34,297 bases of DNA from Dawidia cretensis (GCF_018598175.1 NZ_JAHESE010000049.1:1-34297); one strand, 5' to 3'. Positions 7,691 through 16,791 are shown, numbered from the stretch's first letter. Translations and numbers: made by a program. The notes: a model not told the origin generated them from the sequence alone.

Positions 7691-8329
7691 TTAGTCCGTG
7701 CTGACGTCTTTTAGGATCACCCGCAGCTCATTCAACATCATCGCCGTCGCGCCCCAGACAACCTCCCCTTCGATCTCAAAATGCGGCGCCATCATGCGAT
7801 ACTGCCCGGCCGCTAAGATCTCTTTTTTCAACACAGCTTCCTCCCTCAGCAAATCAAACAAGTCGCCATAGATTATCCCCGCCGTCTCATATGGATCGGG
7901 CTTGAACACAATCGGTCCGTGCATGGCAGCGACAATGGGCGTCACGGTAAAGTTGCTGGCGATGACAAAGAACTCCGTCAGTGCGCCCAGCACCTCAGCC
8001 TGGCTGCGGTCCAGCCCGATCTCCTCCTCTGCTTCGCGTAGCGCCGTCTCCACAACGGTCTCGCCCGCCTCTGCCTTGCCACCGGGCAAACTGATCTGCC
8101 CGCTGTGGGCACCCGCATAGGTCGCTCGCCTGATCAGCGGAAACTTCACGATGCCATCCTCCGGATAGAGCAAGATCAACACGGCACCCGGCCGTGGTGG
8201 CGTTTTATGGTCCAGCTTGGGGCGCCAGCGGCCGATGGGTTCTGCCCGCATCAGGTCGTGGGCGCTATGCCCGGGCAAAGGCTGCCGCAGGTGTTCACGC
8301 AAGTCGTTGATGAAGGACGCGAAGTTCAT
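7691..8329 (-). CDS. Nudix hydrolase, CoA pyrophosphatase type
   Basis: A 212-residue Nudix enzyme, most likely cleaving CoA or acyl-CoA to phosphopantetheine and 3',5'-ADP. The Nudix box GX5EX7REUXEEXGU is intact at 84-106, with REAEEEIGL at its core. It is preceded by the HSGQISLPGG signature (75-84), which is typical of the CoA pyrophosphatase (YeaB/NudL) subfamily rather than of MutT. Four bases of its start overlap the end of the TPR lipoprotein gene, so the two are co-transcribed and translationally coupled. The functional link between the two is not obvious. Confidence 0.88.
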   Translation of the reverse strand: MNFASFINDLREHLRQPLPGHSAHDLMRAEPIGRWRPKLDHKTPPRPGAVLILLYPEDGIVKFPLIRRATYAGAHSGQISLPGGKAEAGETVVETALREAEEEIGLDRSQAEVLGALTEFFVIASNFTVTPIVAAMHGPIVFKPDPYETAGIIYGDLFDLLREEAVLKKEILAAGQYRMMAPHFEIEGEVVWGATAMMLNELRVILKDVSTD

Positions 8330-9360
8330 GGCATTTTACAGTAATTGCGTACGCTCTGATCCGGTAGCTCTCCCTGGACGGCAGCCAACTGAAATTGCTT
8401 ACACGCAGCGTCCCGGTCGCCCATGAGCCAATGGGCTTCGCCCAGGTAGTAATGAATCTTTTCAACAAAAGGATCGGCCTTCTCCGCGCGCTGAAAAAGC
8501 CGCAACGCTTCCTCTGGCTTTCCGCTCAGCAGGTAATAGATGCCTTTGTTACGATAAGCCCACCCGTTGTAGGGGTCTATTATGATGCTGGCGTCGATAT
8601 AGGCGCGACCCGTTTCGAGGTCACCCTTCATTAACAATACATAGCCGTAGTTGTTGATGAAGTAGGCGTCATCAGCCTTATCGCCCACCGCGTGCTCAAG
8701 CAATTTTTTTGCCTCGTCGTATCGACCCTGGTCCGCCGCGACCATGGCTTTTGCATTAAAAACATTGGCGTCGGTTCCTTCCTGGTCGACATCCAGCACT
8801 GCGTCAAAAATCTGGTTTGCGCTGTCGTATTGTTTCTTATAATAATATAACGTGCCGATATTTACCTGGATCTCTGTATTTCGCGGATCCAATTCACGCG
8901 CACGTCTGAACGACTTCATCGCGTCGTCAAACTTCCGAAGCTTGGTATATGTCAACCCCTTCGCAATGTGCAACGCGACGGTGTCCGGTTTCATCTTCTC
9001 GACATGCGACAAATCGTCTAACGCCCGGTAATATTCGTGTACCTCATATGCCGCATTGGCACGGTTCAGGTAGGCTTCCCAGTATCCTGGGCGACAACGC
9101 AGCGCTTCGTCATAACTATCGAGCGCTTCCGTAAATTTTCGTTGTTGGTAATACAGGCTGCCCAGATTGTTCCAGGCATCGGCGTAACACGAGTCCAGTT
9201 TAATGGCTTCGCGAAAATAGCGCTCGGCCACGTCCAAGTTTTGCAGCTTCACCATCTCGTTTCCTTGAATCAAATGCCGCTGCATACGCGTCTCGCGGCT
9301 GTCGCTACAGGCGGCCAGCAGCCAGACTCCCCAAACACACCAAACAAACTGTCTCATCAT
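8326..9360 (-). CDS. TPR-repeat lipoprotein
   Basis: A 344-residue lipoprotein with a signal peptide ending in LLAAC (lipobox, Cys18). It is followed by about eight tetratricopeptide repeats over residues 30-340, such as AWNNLGSLYYQQRKFTEALDSYDEAL and AYRNKGIYYLLSGKPEEALRLFQRA. SDSRE directly follows the Cys; this is less acidic than the SDDD export signal seen in the lipoprotein array, so retention on the periplasmic side is plausible. TPR proteins scaffold protein complexes; the partner is unknown. Two Met codons open the frame; either could be the start. Confidence 0.85.
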   Translation of the reverse strand: MMRQFVWCVWGVWLLAACSDSRETRMQRHLIQGNEMVKLQNLDVAERYFREAIKLDSCYADAWNNLGSLYYQQRKFTEALDSYDEALRCRPGYWEAYLNRANAAYEVHEYYRALDDLSHVEKMKPDTVALHIAKGLTYTKLRKFDDAMKSFRRARELDPRNTEIQVNIGTLYYYKKQYDSANQIFDAVLDVDQEGTDANVFNAKAMVAADQGRYDEAKKLLEHAVGDKADDAYFINNYGYVLLMKGDLETGRAYIDASIIIDPYNGWAYRNKGIYYLLSGKPEEALRLFQRAEKADPFVEKIHYYLGEAHWLMGDRDAACKQFQLAAVQGELPDQSVRNYCKMP

Positions 9361-9543
9361 CTCTACTTATAGACTGCCTTTGTAGCAGCCGCCAATGTTA
9401 CATCAAAATCCGTAAACTTCAGACTACAAACGTCACCGGGGCCGCACTAACAAGCAGTAGGAAACCCCTTATACAACGCCGTATACGCAAACAACACTTG
9501 TAAGGGTCAAAAAATTTACGCGGCGGCTTTGACTTATCAACTC

Positions 9544-9551
9544 TATTCTTG
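9544..9551 (+). promoter_or_regulatory. Candidate -7 element of the his operon promoter
   Basis: TATTCTTG matches the Bacteroidota -7 consensus TAnnTTTG at all fixed bases but one and would place the transcript start about 10-15 bases ahead of the leader ORF. The nearest TTTG (9528-9531) is only 12 bases upstream, shorter than the usual 19-21, so the -33 element is not convincing. Confidence 0.35.
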
Positions 9552-9571
9552 TTATTCGCAGGACAATAACT

Positions 9572-9646
9572 ATGATTAACAAAATCACCATCGGCTTTCA
9601 CCACCACCATCATGTACTCTACACGGTGCGTGGCATAGCCTATTGA
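9572..9646 (+). CDS. hisL: his operon leader peptide with five consecutive His codons
   Basis: A 24-codon ORF beginning MINKITIGF, continuing with five His codons (CAC CAC CAC CAT CAT, 9599-9613) and ending RGIAY before tandem stops TGA TGA (9644-9649). AGGAC lies 8 bases upstream, one of the few Shine-Dalgarno-like sites in the window. The ORF sits about 70 bases ahead of hisG with a terminator between them, the arrangement of the enterobacterial hisL attenuator. A run of five His in a 24-residue ORF in exactly this place is very unlikely by chance. The inferred role is to sense charged tRNA-His through ribosome stalling. Symbol used by analogy. Confidence 0.88.
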   Translation: MINKITIGFHHHHHVLYTVRGIAY

Positions 9647-9684
9647 TGATTCTCTAAGAATACAAAATGTACAAGGCTTGTCAC
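9601..9684 (+). promoter_or_regulatory. his attenuator: protector and antiterminator pairings
   Basis: CCACCACC inside the His codons (9601-9608) can pair with GGTG-C-GTGG (9625-9633), 8 bp with one bulge: the protector stem. GTGGCATAGCCT (9630-9641) can instead pair with AGGCTTGTCAC (9674-9684), 11 bp with one G-U and one bulged U: the antiterminator, which uses up the left arm of the terminator. A ribosome stalled at the His codons would free the second segment and favour read-through. One that reaches the stop codon at 9644 would cover it and favour termination. The pairings are read by eye; their energies were not computed. Confidence 0.75.
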
Positions 9685-9706
9685 GATGTGACAAGCCTTT
9701 TTTATT
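9673..9706 (+). terminator. Attenuator terminator upstream of hisG
   Basis: A perfect 12-bp stem, AAGGCTTGTCAC (9673-9684) with GTGACAAGCCTT (9688-9699), closes a 3-base loop. It runs into TTTTTTATTT. It ends only 11-20 bases before the hisG start, with no other gene upstream on this strand except the leader ORF, so its only sensible role is attenuation of the his operon. Confidence 0.93.
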
Positions 9707-9717
9707 TACCAACACGT

Positions 9718-10578
9718 ATGACTACGCTACTTCGAATCGCCATTCAAAAATCCGGACGCCTGCAAGAAGGCTCATTGGAGCTGCTCAAAGAGAGCGGCCT
9801 CTCCATCAGCAACGGTAAAGACCAGCTGAAAACGCAGGCCCGTAATTTCCCGGTAGAGGTACTCTTTCTCCGCGACGACGACATCCCGCAATACGTCGAA
9901 GACCAGGTAGCCGATGTCGGCATTGTGGGCGAGAATGTGTTTGCCGAGAAGAAAAAAGACAATCAACTGATCAAACGCCTGGACTTCTCTAAATGCCGTT
10001 TGTCCATGGCCGTTCCCCGCGGCGAAAATTATACCGGTGTGCAGTGGCTGCAAGGAAAAAACATCGCCACCTCCTACCCGAACATCGTCAAAGATTTCCT
10101 GGCCAAACACAATGTCCAGGCCGGCATTCATGAGATCAGCGGCTCGGTGGAAATTGCACCGGGCATCGGACTCGCCGACGCCATCTGCGACATCGTCAGC
10201 ACCGGCAGTACACTGCTCAGCAACGGCCTGCAAGAGGTGGAGATCGTGATGCAGTCGGAAGCCGTCATCATTGCCAGCCCCACGCTGTCGCCCGAAAAAC
10301 AAAAGATCCTCGACAAACTGCTGTTCCGCATAGAGGCGGTAAAAAAAGCCAAGAACAGTAAGTATATACTGTTGAATTGCCCCAACGAGTCGATCGAAAA
10401 GATCACCAACGTCATACCCGGCATGAAGAGCCCCACCATTATTCCGCTGACACGCGCGGGCTGGAGCTCCTTGCATTCCGTGGTAGACGAAAATGATTTC
10501 TGGGAACGGATCGACCAACTGCGCGAGCTTGGTGCCGAAGGCATCCTGGTTGTGCCGATCGAAAAGATGATTGTATAA
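9718..10578 (+). CDS. hisG: ATP phosphoribosyltransferase, long form
   Basis: A 286-residue HisG that condenses ATP with PRPP, the committed step of histidine synthesis. It starts LLRIAIQKSGRL and contains the periplasmic-binding-like catalytic domain, with the PRPP-binding motif around IVSTGSTLLSNGL (about 161-173). The C-terminal ACT-like regulatory domain (about 210-286) marks the long, hexameric, histidine-inhibited form, which needs no HisZ. An upstream in-frame ATG at 9667 is rejected because it lies before and within the terminator hairpin. The ATG at 9718 gives the standard N-terminus. First structural gene behind the attenuator. Confidence 0.95.
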   Translation: MTTLLRIAIQKSGRLQEGSLELLKESGLSISNGKDQLKTQARNFPVEVLFLRDDDIPQYVEDQVADVGIVGENVFAEKKKDNQLIKRLDFSKCRLSMAVPRGENYTGVQWLQGKNIATSYPNIVKDFLAKHNVQAGIHEISGSVEIAPGIGLADAICDIVSTGSTLLSNGLQEVEIVMQSEAVIIASPTLSPEKQKILDKLLFRIEAVKKAKNSKYILLNCPNESIEKITNVIPGMKSPTIIPLTRAGWSSLHSVVDENDFWERIDQLRELGAEGILVVPIEKMIV

Positions 10579-10596
10579 CCCGTCACACAACACACC

Positions 10597-11889
10597 ATGA
10601 AGACCTATACCAACCCGACACCCGACACCTGGGCCGACCTCTGTCAGCGTCCACAGCTCGAGCTCGAGTTCCTGGAAAGCTCTGTGCGCAATGTCTTGAA
10701 CCGTGTCCGGAAATCCGGCGACGAAGCATTGCTTGAGCTCACCGCACAGTACGACAAGGTGCAGCTGCAGACCCTCAACGTCAGCGCCGCCGAAATAGAG
10801 GCCGCCGGCCGCACGCTGCCCGAAGCATTAAAAGAGGCCATCCGCACCGCGGCCGCAAACATTGAAAAGTTCCATGCCGCCCAACGGCGCGACGTACTGA
10901 AAGTAGAGACCACACCCGGTGTACGCTGCTGGCGCAAAGGCGTCGCCATCGACAAGGTAGGCATCTATATCCCGGGAGGCTCGGCGCCACTCTTCTCGAC
11001 CGTGCTGATGCTCGGTATCCCCGCGCGCCTGGCAGGCTGCCGCGAAGTAGTACTTTGCTCGCCGCCCGACAAGACCGGCGCCATCAATCCCGCCATACTC
11101 TTTGCCGCCGCGCACGTCGGCATTACCCGCATCTGCAAAGTGGGTGGCGCACAAGCGATCGCCGCCATGGCCTACGGCACCGCCAGTGTACCCAAAGTAT
11201 ATAAGATCTTCGGCCCCGGTAACCAGTACGTTACGAAGGCCAAGCAGCTGGTGCAAGAAGAAGGCCTGGCCATCGACATGCCCGCGGGCCCTTCCGAAGT
11301 ATTGGTCCTGGCAGACGAAACAGCCGAGCCGGCATTTGTTGCCGCCGACCTGCTTTCACAAGCCGAGCACGGCGAAGACAGCCAGGTAATGCTCATACTG
11401 AACGACGCACGCTTGCTCGCCCCGATCGAAACCGAGATTGCCAACCAATTGGAACAACTGCCGCGCCGCGACATCGCCCGCAAGGCGCTTGCCAACAGCC
11501 GCGTCGTGATATTGTCCGATCGCCAAAAGGCCCTGGACTTCGTCAACACCTATGCGCCCGAACACCTCATTCTCAACATCGCACAGGCCGACGCAGTCGC
11601 CGGCGACGTGATCAATGCAGGCTCGGTGTTCATCGGCAATTATACCCCGGAGGCCATGGGCGACTATGCTTCGGGCACCAACCACACGCTGCCGACCAAC
11701 GGCTTTGCACGCGCCTTTGCCGGCGTGTCGCTGGAAAGCTTTATGAAGTATATCACCTTCCAGGAAGTAAGCCCTGCCGGCATCCGTGCGCTCGGCCCGG
11801 TGGTGGAGCTCATGGCCGAAGCCGAGCAGCTGGAAGCACACAAAATGGCCATTCGCGTACGCCTTGACAAGCTGGCCACCAACCCCTGA
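10597..11889 (+). CDS. hisD: Histidinol dehydrogenase
   Basis: A 430-residue zinc enzyme catalysing the last two NAD-linked oxidations, L-histidinol to L-histidine. Visible signatures are GVAIDKVGIYIPGGSAPLFS, IFGPGNQYVTKAKQ, DMPAGPSEVLVLAD, LLSQAEHGEDSQ (Gln and His zinc ligands) and NYTPEAMGDYASGTNHTLPT. Length and order are normal. It follows hisG by 18 bases and precedes hisC by 8 bases. Confidence 0.96.
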   Translation: MKTYTNPTPDTWADLCQRPQLELEFLESSVRNVLNRVRKSGDEALLELTAQYDKVQLQTLNVSAAEIEAAGRTLPEALKEAIRTAAANIEKFHAAQRRDVLKVETTPGVRCWRKGVAIDKVGIYIPGGSAPLFSTVLMLGIPARLAGCREVVLCSPPDKTGAINPAILFAAAHVGITRICKVGGAQAIAAMAYGTASVPKVYKIFGPGNQYVTKAKQLVQEEGLAIDMPAGPSEVLVLADETAEPAFVAADLLSQAEHGEDSQVMLILNDARLLAPIETEIANQLEQLPRRDIARKALANSRVVILSDRQKALDFVNTYAPEHLILNIAQADAVAGDVINAGSVFIGNYTPEAMGDYASGTNHTLPTNGFARAFAGVSLESFMKYITFQEVSPAGIRALGPVVELMAEAEQLEAHKMAIRVRLDKLATNP

Positions 11890-11897
11890 CCTACCGT

Positions 11898-12947
11898 ATG
11901 AGTAAGAAAAAAACATTTCCTGATATCAATACCCTGGTGCGGAAGAACATTCTCACCATGAAGCCCTATTCATCGGCCCGCGACGAGTTTAAAGGCGAGG
12001 CCGATATATACCTGGATGCCAACGAAAACCCCTACCAGTCGCCATACAACCGGTACCCCGACCCGTTGCAACGACGCGTAAAGGAAGAGCTGGCCACCGT
12101 CAAAGAAGTACGCCCCGAGCAAATCTTCCTGGGCAACGGCAGCGACGAAGCCATCGACCTCATCATTCGTGCCTTCTGCGAGCCCAACCAGGATTCGATA
12201 CTTATTACAGAGCCCACCTACGGCATGTACTCGGTGTGCGCCGAAGTAAACGCCGTAAACGTACAGCAGGTACTGCTCACCCCGGACTTCGACCTCGACC
12301 TGGAAGCCTTTCCCAAAACATTCGACGCCACCACCAAGGTGATCTTCCTCTGCAGCCCGAACAACCCCACGGGGAACCTCCTGAGCCGCGACAAGATCCT
12401 CGAAGTATTAAAGCGGTTTTATGGATTGGTCGTGATTGACGAAGCGTACATCGACTTTGCCAAAGGCAAAAGCTTTCTGCAAGAGCTGGACAAATATCCC
12501 AACCTGGTCGTGCTGCAAACATTCTCCAAGGCCTGGGGCCTGGCCGGTCTGCGCCTCGGTATGGCCTTCGCTTCGGAAGCTATCATCAACGTCCTCAACA
12601 AGATCAAGTACCCCTACAACGTAAACATCCGTACGCAAGAGCTTGCGCTCGATGCACTCGAGAACCGGCATGTGATGGAAGACTGGGTGAAGCAGATCGT
12701 GCAACAGCGCGCGAAAGTGATCAAAGCCCTGGAGAAGCTGCCCATTACCAAAAAGGTATTCCCGACCGACAGCAACTTTGCGCTGGTGCGCGTACAGGAT
12801 GCTCCCGCAACCTATAAATACCTGTTGGATCAGAAGATCATCGTCCGCGACCGCTCACGCGTCGTGCTGTGCTATAACTGCCTGCGCATAACCATCGGTA
12901 CTCCCGAAGAAAACGAACGCCTCCTCAACGCCCTGGAAGAATTATGA
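11898..12947 (+). CDS. hisC: Histidinol-phosphate aminotransferase
   Basis: A 349-residue fold-type I PLP enzyme that transaminates imidazole acetol phosphate with glutamate. The PLP lysine is Lys211 in [14 protein letters not shown]. Other family motifs are YLDANENPY (38-46), [14 protein letters not shown] (78-91), SPNNPTGN and [10 protein letters not shown]. The stop codon overlaps the hisB start by 4 bases (ATGA). Confidence 0.95.
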   Translation: MSKKKTFPDINTLVRKNILTMKPYSSARDEFKGEADIYLDANENPYQSPYNRYPDPLQRRVKEELATVKEVRPEQIFLGNGSDEAIDLIIRAFCEPNQDSILITEPTYGMYSVCAEVNAVNVQQVLLTPDFDLDLEAFPKTFDATTKVIFLCSPNNPTGNLLSRDKILEVLKRFYGLVVIDEAYIDFAKGKSFLQELDKYPNLVVLQTFSKAWGLAGLRLGMAFASEAIINVLNKIKYPYNVNIRTQELALDALENRHVMEDWVKQIVQQRAKVIKALEKLPITKKVFPTDSNFALVRVQDAPATYKYLLDQKIIVRDRSRVVLCYNCLRITIGTPEENERLLNALEEL

Positions 12948-14059
12948 AAAAAGTATTGTTTATAGACCGCGACGGCACGCTGATACTCGAACCACCCGAC
13001 GAGCAAATCGACTCGCTGGAAAAGCTGGAATATTACCCCGGTGTATTTACCTGGCTCGGTAAAATTGCCGCCGAAGGCCACTACGAGCTGGTGATGGTCA
13101 CCAACCAGGACGGCCTCGGCACCAGCAGCTTTCCGGAAGACACCTTCTGGCCGGCGCACAACCGCATGCTGCAGACGTTCACCAACGAGCAGATCGTCTT
13201 CCCCAAGATCTTTATCGACCGCAGCTTTGCGCGGGAGAACAAACCCACACGCAAGCCCGGTACAGGCCTGCTCACGGAGTTCCTGACGGGTGAATATGAC
13301 CTGGCCAACTCCTACGTCATCGGCGACCGCGCCACCGACGTCGAGCTCGCACGCAACCTGGGGGCAAAGGGCATCCTGTTAAACAACGGCAGCCTGCAAG
13401 AGAAGCTCGACAGCCAGGGCCTTACGCCCTACTGCGCGCTTGTCACCACGCAGTGGAAAGACATCTATACACTCCTGGCGGCACCACCCCGTAAGGCTAC
13501 CGTAAAGCGTACGACAAAGGAAACCGACATCGACATTGTCATCAACCTCGACGGCAGCGGCAAGTCGTCCATTCATACCGGCCTCGGCTTCTTCGACCAC
13601 ATGCTCGACCAGCTCGCCCGCCACGGAAACATCGACCTGGAGATCCGCGTGAAGGGCGACCTGCACATCGACGAGCATCACACCATTGAAGATACTGCCC
13701 TCGCCCTGGGCGAAGCGTTCCTGCAAGCCCTCGGCGACAAACGTGGCATTGGCCGCTATGGCTTCTGCCTGCCCATGGATGACTGCCTGGCGCAAGTGGC
13801 CATCGACTTCGGCGGCCGCCCCTGGATCGTGTGGGATGCCGAGTTCAAGCGGGAGAAGATCGGCGAGATGCCTACAGAAATGTTCTACCACTTCTTCAAG
13901 TCGTTTTCCGATACCTCGAAAAGCAACCTGAACGTCCGTGTGGAAGGCACCAATGAGCACCATAAGATCGAAGCCATCTTTAAGGCTTTTGCAAAAGCCA
14001 TTCGCATGGCGATTAAAAAAGAAGGCGACCAACTGCCCTCTACAAAAGGAACACTGTAA
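12944..14059 (+). CDS. hisB: Bifunctional histidinol-phosphatase / imidazoleglycerol-phosphate dehydratase
   Basis: A 371-residue fusion. The N-terminal HAD phosphatase (about 1-165) has the nucleophile motif DRDGT (Asp8, Asp10), VTNQDG and [10 protein letters not shown]. The C-terminal dehydratase (about 185-371) has [22 protein letters not shown] (243-250) and the HH/E manganese ligands. The two domains catalyse non-consecutive steps of the pathway. The fusion is best known from enteric bacteria and also occurs in Bacteroidota. In the loop that carries the structural zinc in the Escherichia coli enzyme, all four ligands (recalled as Cys93, His95, Cys101, Cys103) are replaced here by Asp92, Ser94, Lys100 and Thr102. 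Catalytic residues are kept, so both activities are expected. Confidence 0.94.
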   Translation: MKKVLFIDRDGTLILEPPDEQIDSLEKLEYYPGVFTWLGKIAAEGHYELVMVTNQDGLGTSSFPEDTFWPAHNRMLQTFTNEQIVFPKIFIDRSFARENKPTRKPGTGLLTEFLTGEYDLANSYVIGDRATDVELARNLGAKGILLNNGSLQEKLDSQGLTPYCALVTTQWKDIYTLLAAPPRKATVKRTTKETDIDIVINLDGSGKSSIHTGLGFFDHMLDQLARHGNIDLEIRVKGDLHIDEHHTIEDTALALGEAFLQALGDKRGIGRYGFCLPMDDCLAQVAIDFGGRPWIVWDAEFKREKIGEMPTEMFYHFFKSFSDTSKSNLNVRVEGTNEHHKIEAIFKAFAKAIRMAIKKEGDQLPSTKGTL

Positions 14060-14080
14060 TAAACACGCGGGCCCCGAATC

Positions 14081-14668
14081 ATGAAGCTTGTCATCATTAA
14101 ATACAACGCCGGCAACATTCAGTCCGTGTCCTTTGCTCTCGAGCGACTCGGTGTAGACTTTACCATCACCGACCAGGCCGAGGCCATACAGCAGGCCGAC
14201 AAGGTAATCTTTCCGGGCGTAGGCGAAGCCAGCACCACTATGCGTTACCTGCACGACAAAAAGCTCGACGCGGTCATTCGCGGCCTGCGCCAACCCGTGC
14301 TCGGCATTTGCCTGGGCATGCAGCTCTTGTGCAAACACTCCGAAGAGAACGACACGCCCTGCCTGGGCATCTTCGACGAGACCGTGAAGCGCTTCGAGCC
14401 GCAGCCCGACAAGAAGGTGCCCCACATGGGCTGGAACAACCTGACCCTGACTGCCAACAGCTGGCTGGACCCTGCGATCGAAAACAAGTTCGCTTACTTC
14501 GTGCATAGTTACTATGTTCCGGTCACTGCGCACACCAGCGCGTTGACAGAATATACTGTACCGTTCAGCGCGGCCATGCACCGTGACAACTTCTATGCGG
14601 TACAGTTCCACCCCGAGAAATCGGCCGAAGCCGGCGTACTCGTACTCCAAAGCTTTTTGAACGTCTAA
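14081..14668 (+). CDS. hisH: Imidazole glycerol phosphate synthase, glutaminase subunit
   Basis: A 195-residue class I glutamine amidotransferase supplying ammonia to HisF. The nucleophile elbow is GICLGMQLL (Cys77). The His-Glu pair is in VQFHPEKS (His177, Glu179). Other family motifs are YNAGNIQSV, FPGVGEA and VPHMGWNNL. It follows hisB by 21 bases and precedes hisA by 13. Confidence 0.96.
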   Translation: MKLVIIKYNAGNIQSVSFALERLGVDFTITDQAEAIQQADKVIFPGVGEASTTMRYLHDKKLDAVIRGLRQPVLGICLGMQLLCKHSEENDTPCLGIFDETVKRFEPQPDKKVPHMGWNNLTLTANSWLDPAIENKFAYFVHSYYVPVTAHTSALTEYTVPFSAAMHRDNFYAVQFHPEKSAEAGVLVLQSFLNV

Positions 14669-14681
14669 CCCCTCCTGCTCC

Positions 14682-15395
14682 GTGAGAATTATACCCGCCA
14701 TCGATATCATAGACGGAAAGTGCGTACGCCTGACACAGGGCGACTATGCGCAAAAAAAGATATACCACGAAAATCCGCTCGACGCCGCACGCGCCTTTGA
14801 AGATGCGGGGCTGCAATACCTACACCTGGTGGACCTCGACGGCGCCAAGGCCGGCAAGGTCATCAACTGGGAAGTAGCCGAAATGCTTACGAGCAAGACG
14901 TCGTTGCAAATCGACTTCGGCGGCGGCATCAAAACCGACCGCGAAGTAAACGACCTCTTTGCCCTGGGCATACGCCAGGTAAACCTGGGCAGTATCGCGG
15001 TAAAAGAACCCGAGAAAGTCGCTGCCTGGATTGAGACCTTCGGTGCAGAACGCATTATCCTGAGCGCCGATGTAAAAGACGAACGCATCGCCATTGCGGG
15101 CTGGCAGGAAAATGCGCCCATCAACATCACCCAGTTCTTGCGCAACTATGTGCAGTTTGGTATTGAATATGTAACGTGCACCGACATCCGTACGGACGGC
15201 ATGCTGAGCGGCCCCAACCTGGAGCTTTACAAAAGACTGCTCCTCAACTTTCCACAGCTGGCCTTGATTGCGAGTGGCGGTGTGAGCTGTTTGGAAGACC
15301 TGCGACAGCTTAAGCAAATTGGTGTCGACGGCGTCATCGTCGGCAAAGCCATTTACGAAGGAAGAATTACCTTACAAGAATTAACCACGCTCTGA
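14682..15395 (+). CDS. hisA: ProFAR isomerase (phosphoribosylformimino-5-aminoimidazole carboxamide ribotide isomerase)
   Basis: A 237-residue beta/alpha-barrel isomerase. The first catalytic Asp is Asp8 in [15 protein letters not shown]; the second lies in the [15 protein letters not shown] strand. [13 protein letters not shown] and ASGGV form the two phosphate-binding loops. It starts at GTG, since no in-frame ATG gives the conserved N-terminal strand. The stop is 2 bases before the hisF start. Confidence 0.95.
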   Translation: MRIIPAIDIIDGKCVRLTQGDYAQKKIYHENPLDAARAFEDAGLQYLHLVDLDGAKAGKVINWEVAEMLTSKTSLQIDFGGGIKTDREVNDLFALGIRQVNLGSIAVKEPEKVAAWIETFGAERIILSADVKDERIAIAGWQENAPINITQFLRNYVQFGIEYVTCTDIRTDGMLSGPNLELYKRLLLNFPQLALIASGGVSCLEDLRQLKQIGVDGVIVGKAIYEGRITLQELTTL

Positions 15396-15397
15396 CC

Positions 15398-16150
15398 GTG
15401 CTTACAAAACGTATCATACCCTGTCTCGACATCAAAGACGGCCGCACTGTAAAAGGCGTCAACTTCGTTAACATCCGCGATGCGGGCGACCCGGTAGAGC
15501 TCGGCGCGCGGTATGCCCAGGAGGGCGCCGACGAGCTGGTGTTTCTCGACATCTCTGCCACCGACGAGCAACGCAAGACGTTTGCTTCGCTGGTGCGCGA
15601 CATCGCCCGGCACATCAACATTCCGTTTACGGTCGGCGGTGGCATCAGCAGCGTGGCCGACGTGGCGCCCCTGCTCGAAGCCGGTGCCGACAAAGTAAGT
15701 ATCAACTCGGCCGCGGTGCGCAACCCCGGGCTGATCGACGAGCTGTCGCGTGCCTTCGGCGCCCAGTGCATTGTACTGGCCATCGATGCCCGCAAAATTG
15801 ACAACGCCTGGGTGGTGCATACACATGGCGGCAAGAATGCTACCGACAAAAAGCTCTTTACCTGGGCCAAAGAGGGCCAGGAGCGCGGTGCCGGCGAGAT
15901 CCTCTTCACCAGCATGGACCACGATGGCACAAAGACCGGCTTTGCCAACGACGCACTAAGTAAACTGCATACGCTTCTGCAAATACCGGTCATTGCTTCG
16001 GGTGGCGCCGGTGCAGCAGAACATTTTATGGATACCTTTATACTCGGGCAGGCCGATGCTGCTCTTGCCGCCAGTATCTTTCACTTCGGCGAAGTAAAAC
16101 TTCCCGACCTCAAAGGGTATCTGCGCCAACGCGGCATCAGCATCCGGTAA
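15398..16150 (+). CDS. hisF: Imidazole glycerol phosphate synthase, cyclase subunit
   Basis: A 250-residue beta/alpha-barrel that forms imidazole glycerol phosphate and AICAR using ammonia from HisH. The catalytic Asp11 lies in [17 protein letters not shown]; the second, near 130, lies in [18 protein letters not shown] and [11 protein letters not shown] are the phosphate-binding loops. A GTG start is used, 2 bases after the hisA stop, indicating tight coupling. Confidence 0.96.
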   Translation: MLTKRIIPCLDIKDGRTVKGVNFVNIRDAGDPVELGARYAQEGADELVFLDISATDEQRKTFASLVRDIARHINIPFTVGGGISSVADVAPLLEAGADKVSINSAAVRNPGLIDELSRAFGAQCIVLAIDARKIDNAWVVHTHGGKNATDKKLFTWAKEGQERGAGEILFTSMDHDGTKTGFANDALSKLHTLLQIPVIASGGAGAAEHFMDTFILGQADAALAASIFHFGEVKLPDLKGYLRQRGISIR

Positions 16151-16174
16151 TCCCATCACGATCGTTACAACACC

Positions 16175-16780
16175 ATGACAACACTACCTACTATAAATTT
16201 CACCAAGCTCGACGGCCTCGTGCCGTGCATCGTACAGGATACCCGCACCCGGCGCGTGCTCATGCTGGGCTTCATGAACCAGGAGGCCTACGACAAAACT
16301 ATCCGCGACAAACGCGTAACCTTCTTCAGCCGCAGCAAGCAACGGCTCTGGACCAAAGGCGAAACATCGGGCAACTTCCTGGAGCTTGATGAAATCCTCC
16401 TCGACTGCGATCAGGATACGGTATTGATCAAAGCTTCACCGAAGGGTCCTGCCTGTCATACGGGCGCCGACACGTGCTTTCAGGAGACCAACGATCATCC
16501 CTTCGACGTGCACACGCTCGAAGCCATTATACTCGACCGCAAGGCTAACCCACGCAAAGGCTCCTACACCAACAGCCTGCTCGACCTCGGCATTAACAAA
16601 GTAGCACAAAAGGTGGGGGAAGAAGCCGTCGAGCTGATCATCGAGGCCAAGGACAATAACAAAGACCTATTCCTCGGCGAAGCTTCCGACCTGCTGTACC
16701 ATTACCTGGTATTGCTCGCGGCGAAAGGCTACACGCTCGACGACGTATTGGACATACTGAAGAAAAGACATCAAAAGTAA
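16175..16780 (+). CDS. hisIE: Phosphoribosyl-AMP cyclohydrolase / phosphoribosyl-ATP pyrophosphatase
   Basis: A 201-residue bifunctional enzyme for steps 2 and 3. The HisI domain (about 1-110) has LMLGFMNQEA, TFFSRSKQRLWTKGETSG, the metal motif DCDQD and the Cys residues in KGPACHTGADTCF. The HisE domain (about 115-201) has the MazG-like helices with GINKVAQKVGEEAVELIIEA and SDLLYHYLVLL. It is the last gene of the operon, ending 11 bases from the convergent flavoprotein gene; I see no clear terminator between them. Confidence 0.96.
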   Translation: MTTLPTINFTKLDGLVPCIVQDTRTRRVLMLGFMNQEAYDKTIRDKRVTFFSRSKQRLWTKGETSGNFLELDEILLDCDQDTVLIKASPKGPACHTGADTCFQETNDHPFDVHTLEAIILDRKANPRKGSYTNSLLDLGINKVAQKVGEEAVELIIEAKDNNKDLFLGEASDLLYHYLVLLAAKGYTLDDVLDILKKRHQK

Positions 16781-16791
16781 ATGCTACCTGC

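Noticed and set aside
9419-9715. 98-codon open frame on the minus strand across the his leader
   Set aside because: It is the complement of the leader ORF and terminator, has a Cys/Arg-rich composition unlike a protein, and would begin next to the terminator stem.
9667-9717. Upstream in-frame start for hisG (17 extra codons)
   Set aside because: The added codons span the terminator hairpin and U-tract; the ATG at 9718 gives the conserved HisG N-terminus.
13379-14710. 443-codon open frame on the minus strand opposite hisB/hisH
   Set aside because: Shadow of two certain his genes; the length results from GC-rich codon bias, and the protein has no recognisable motif.
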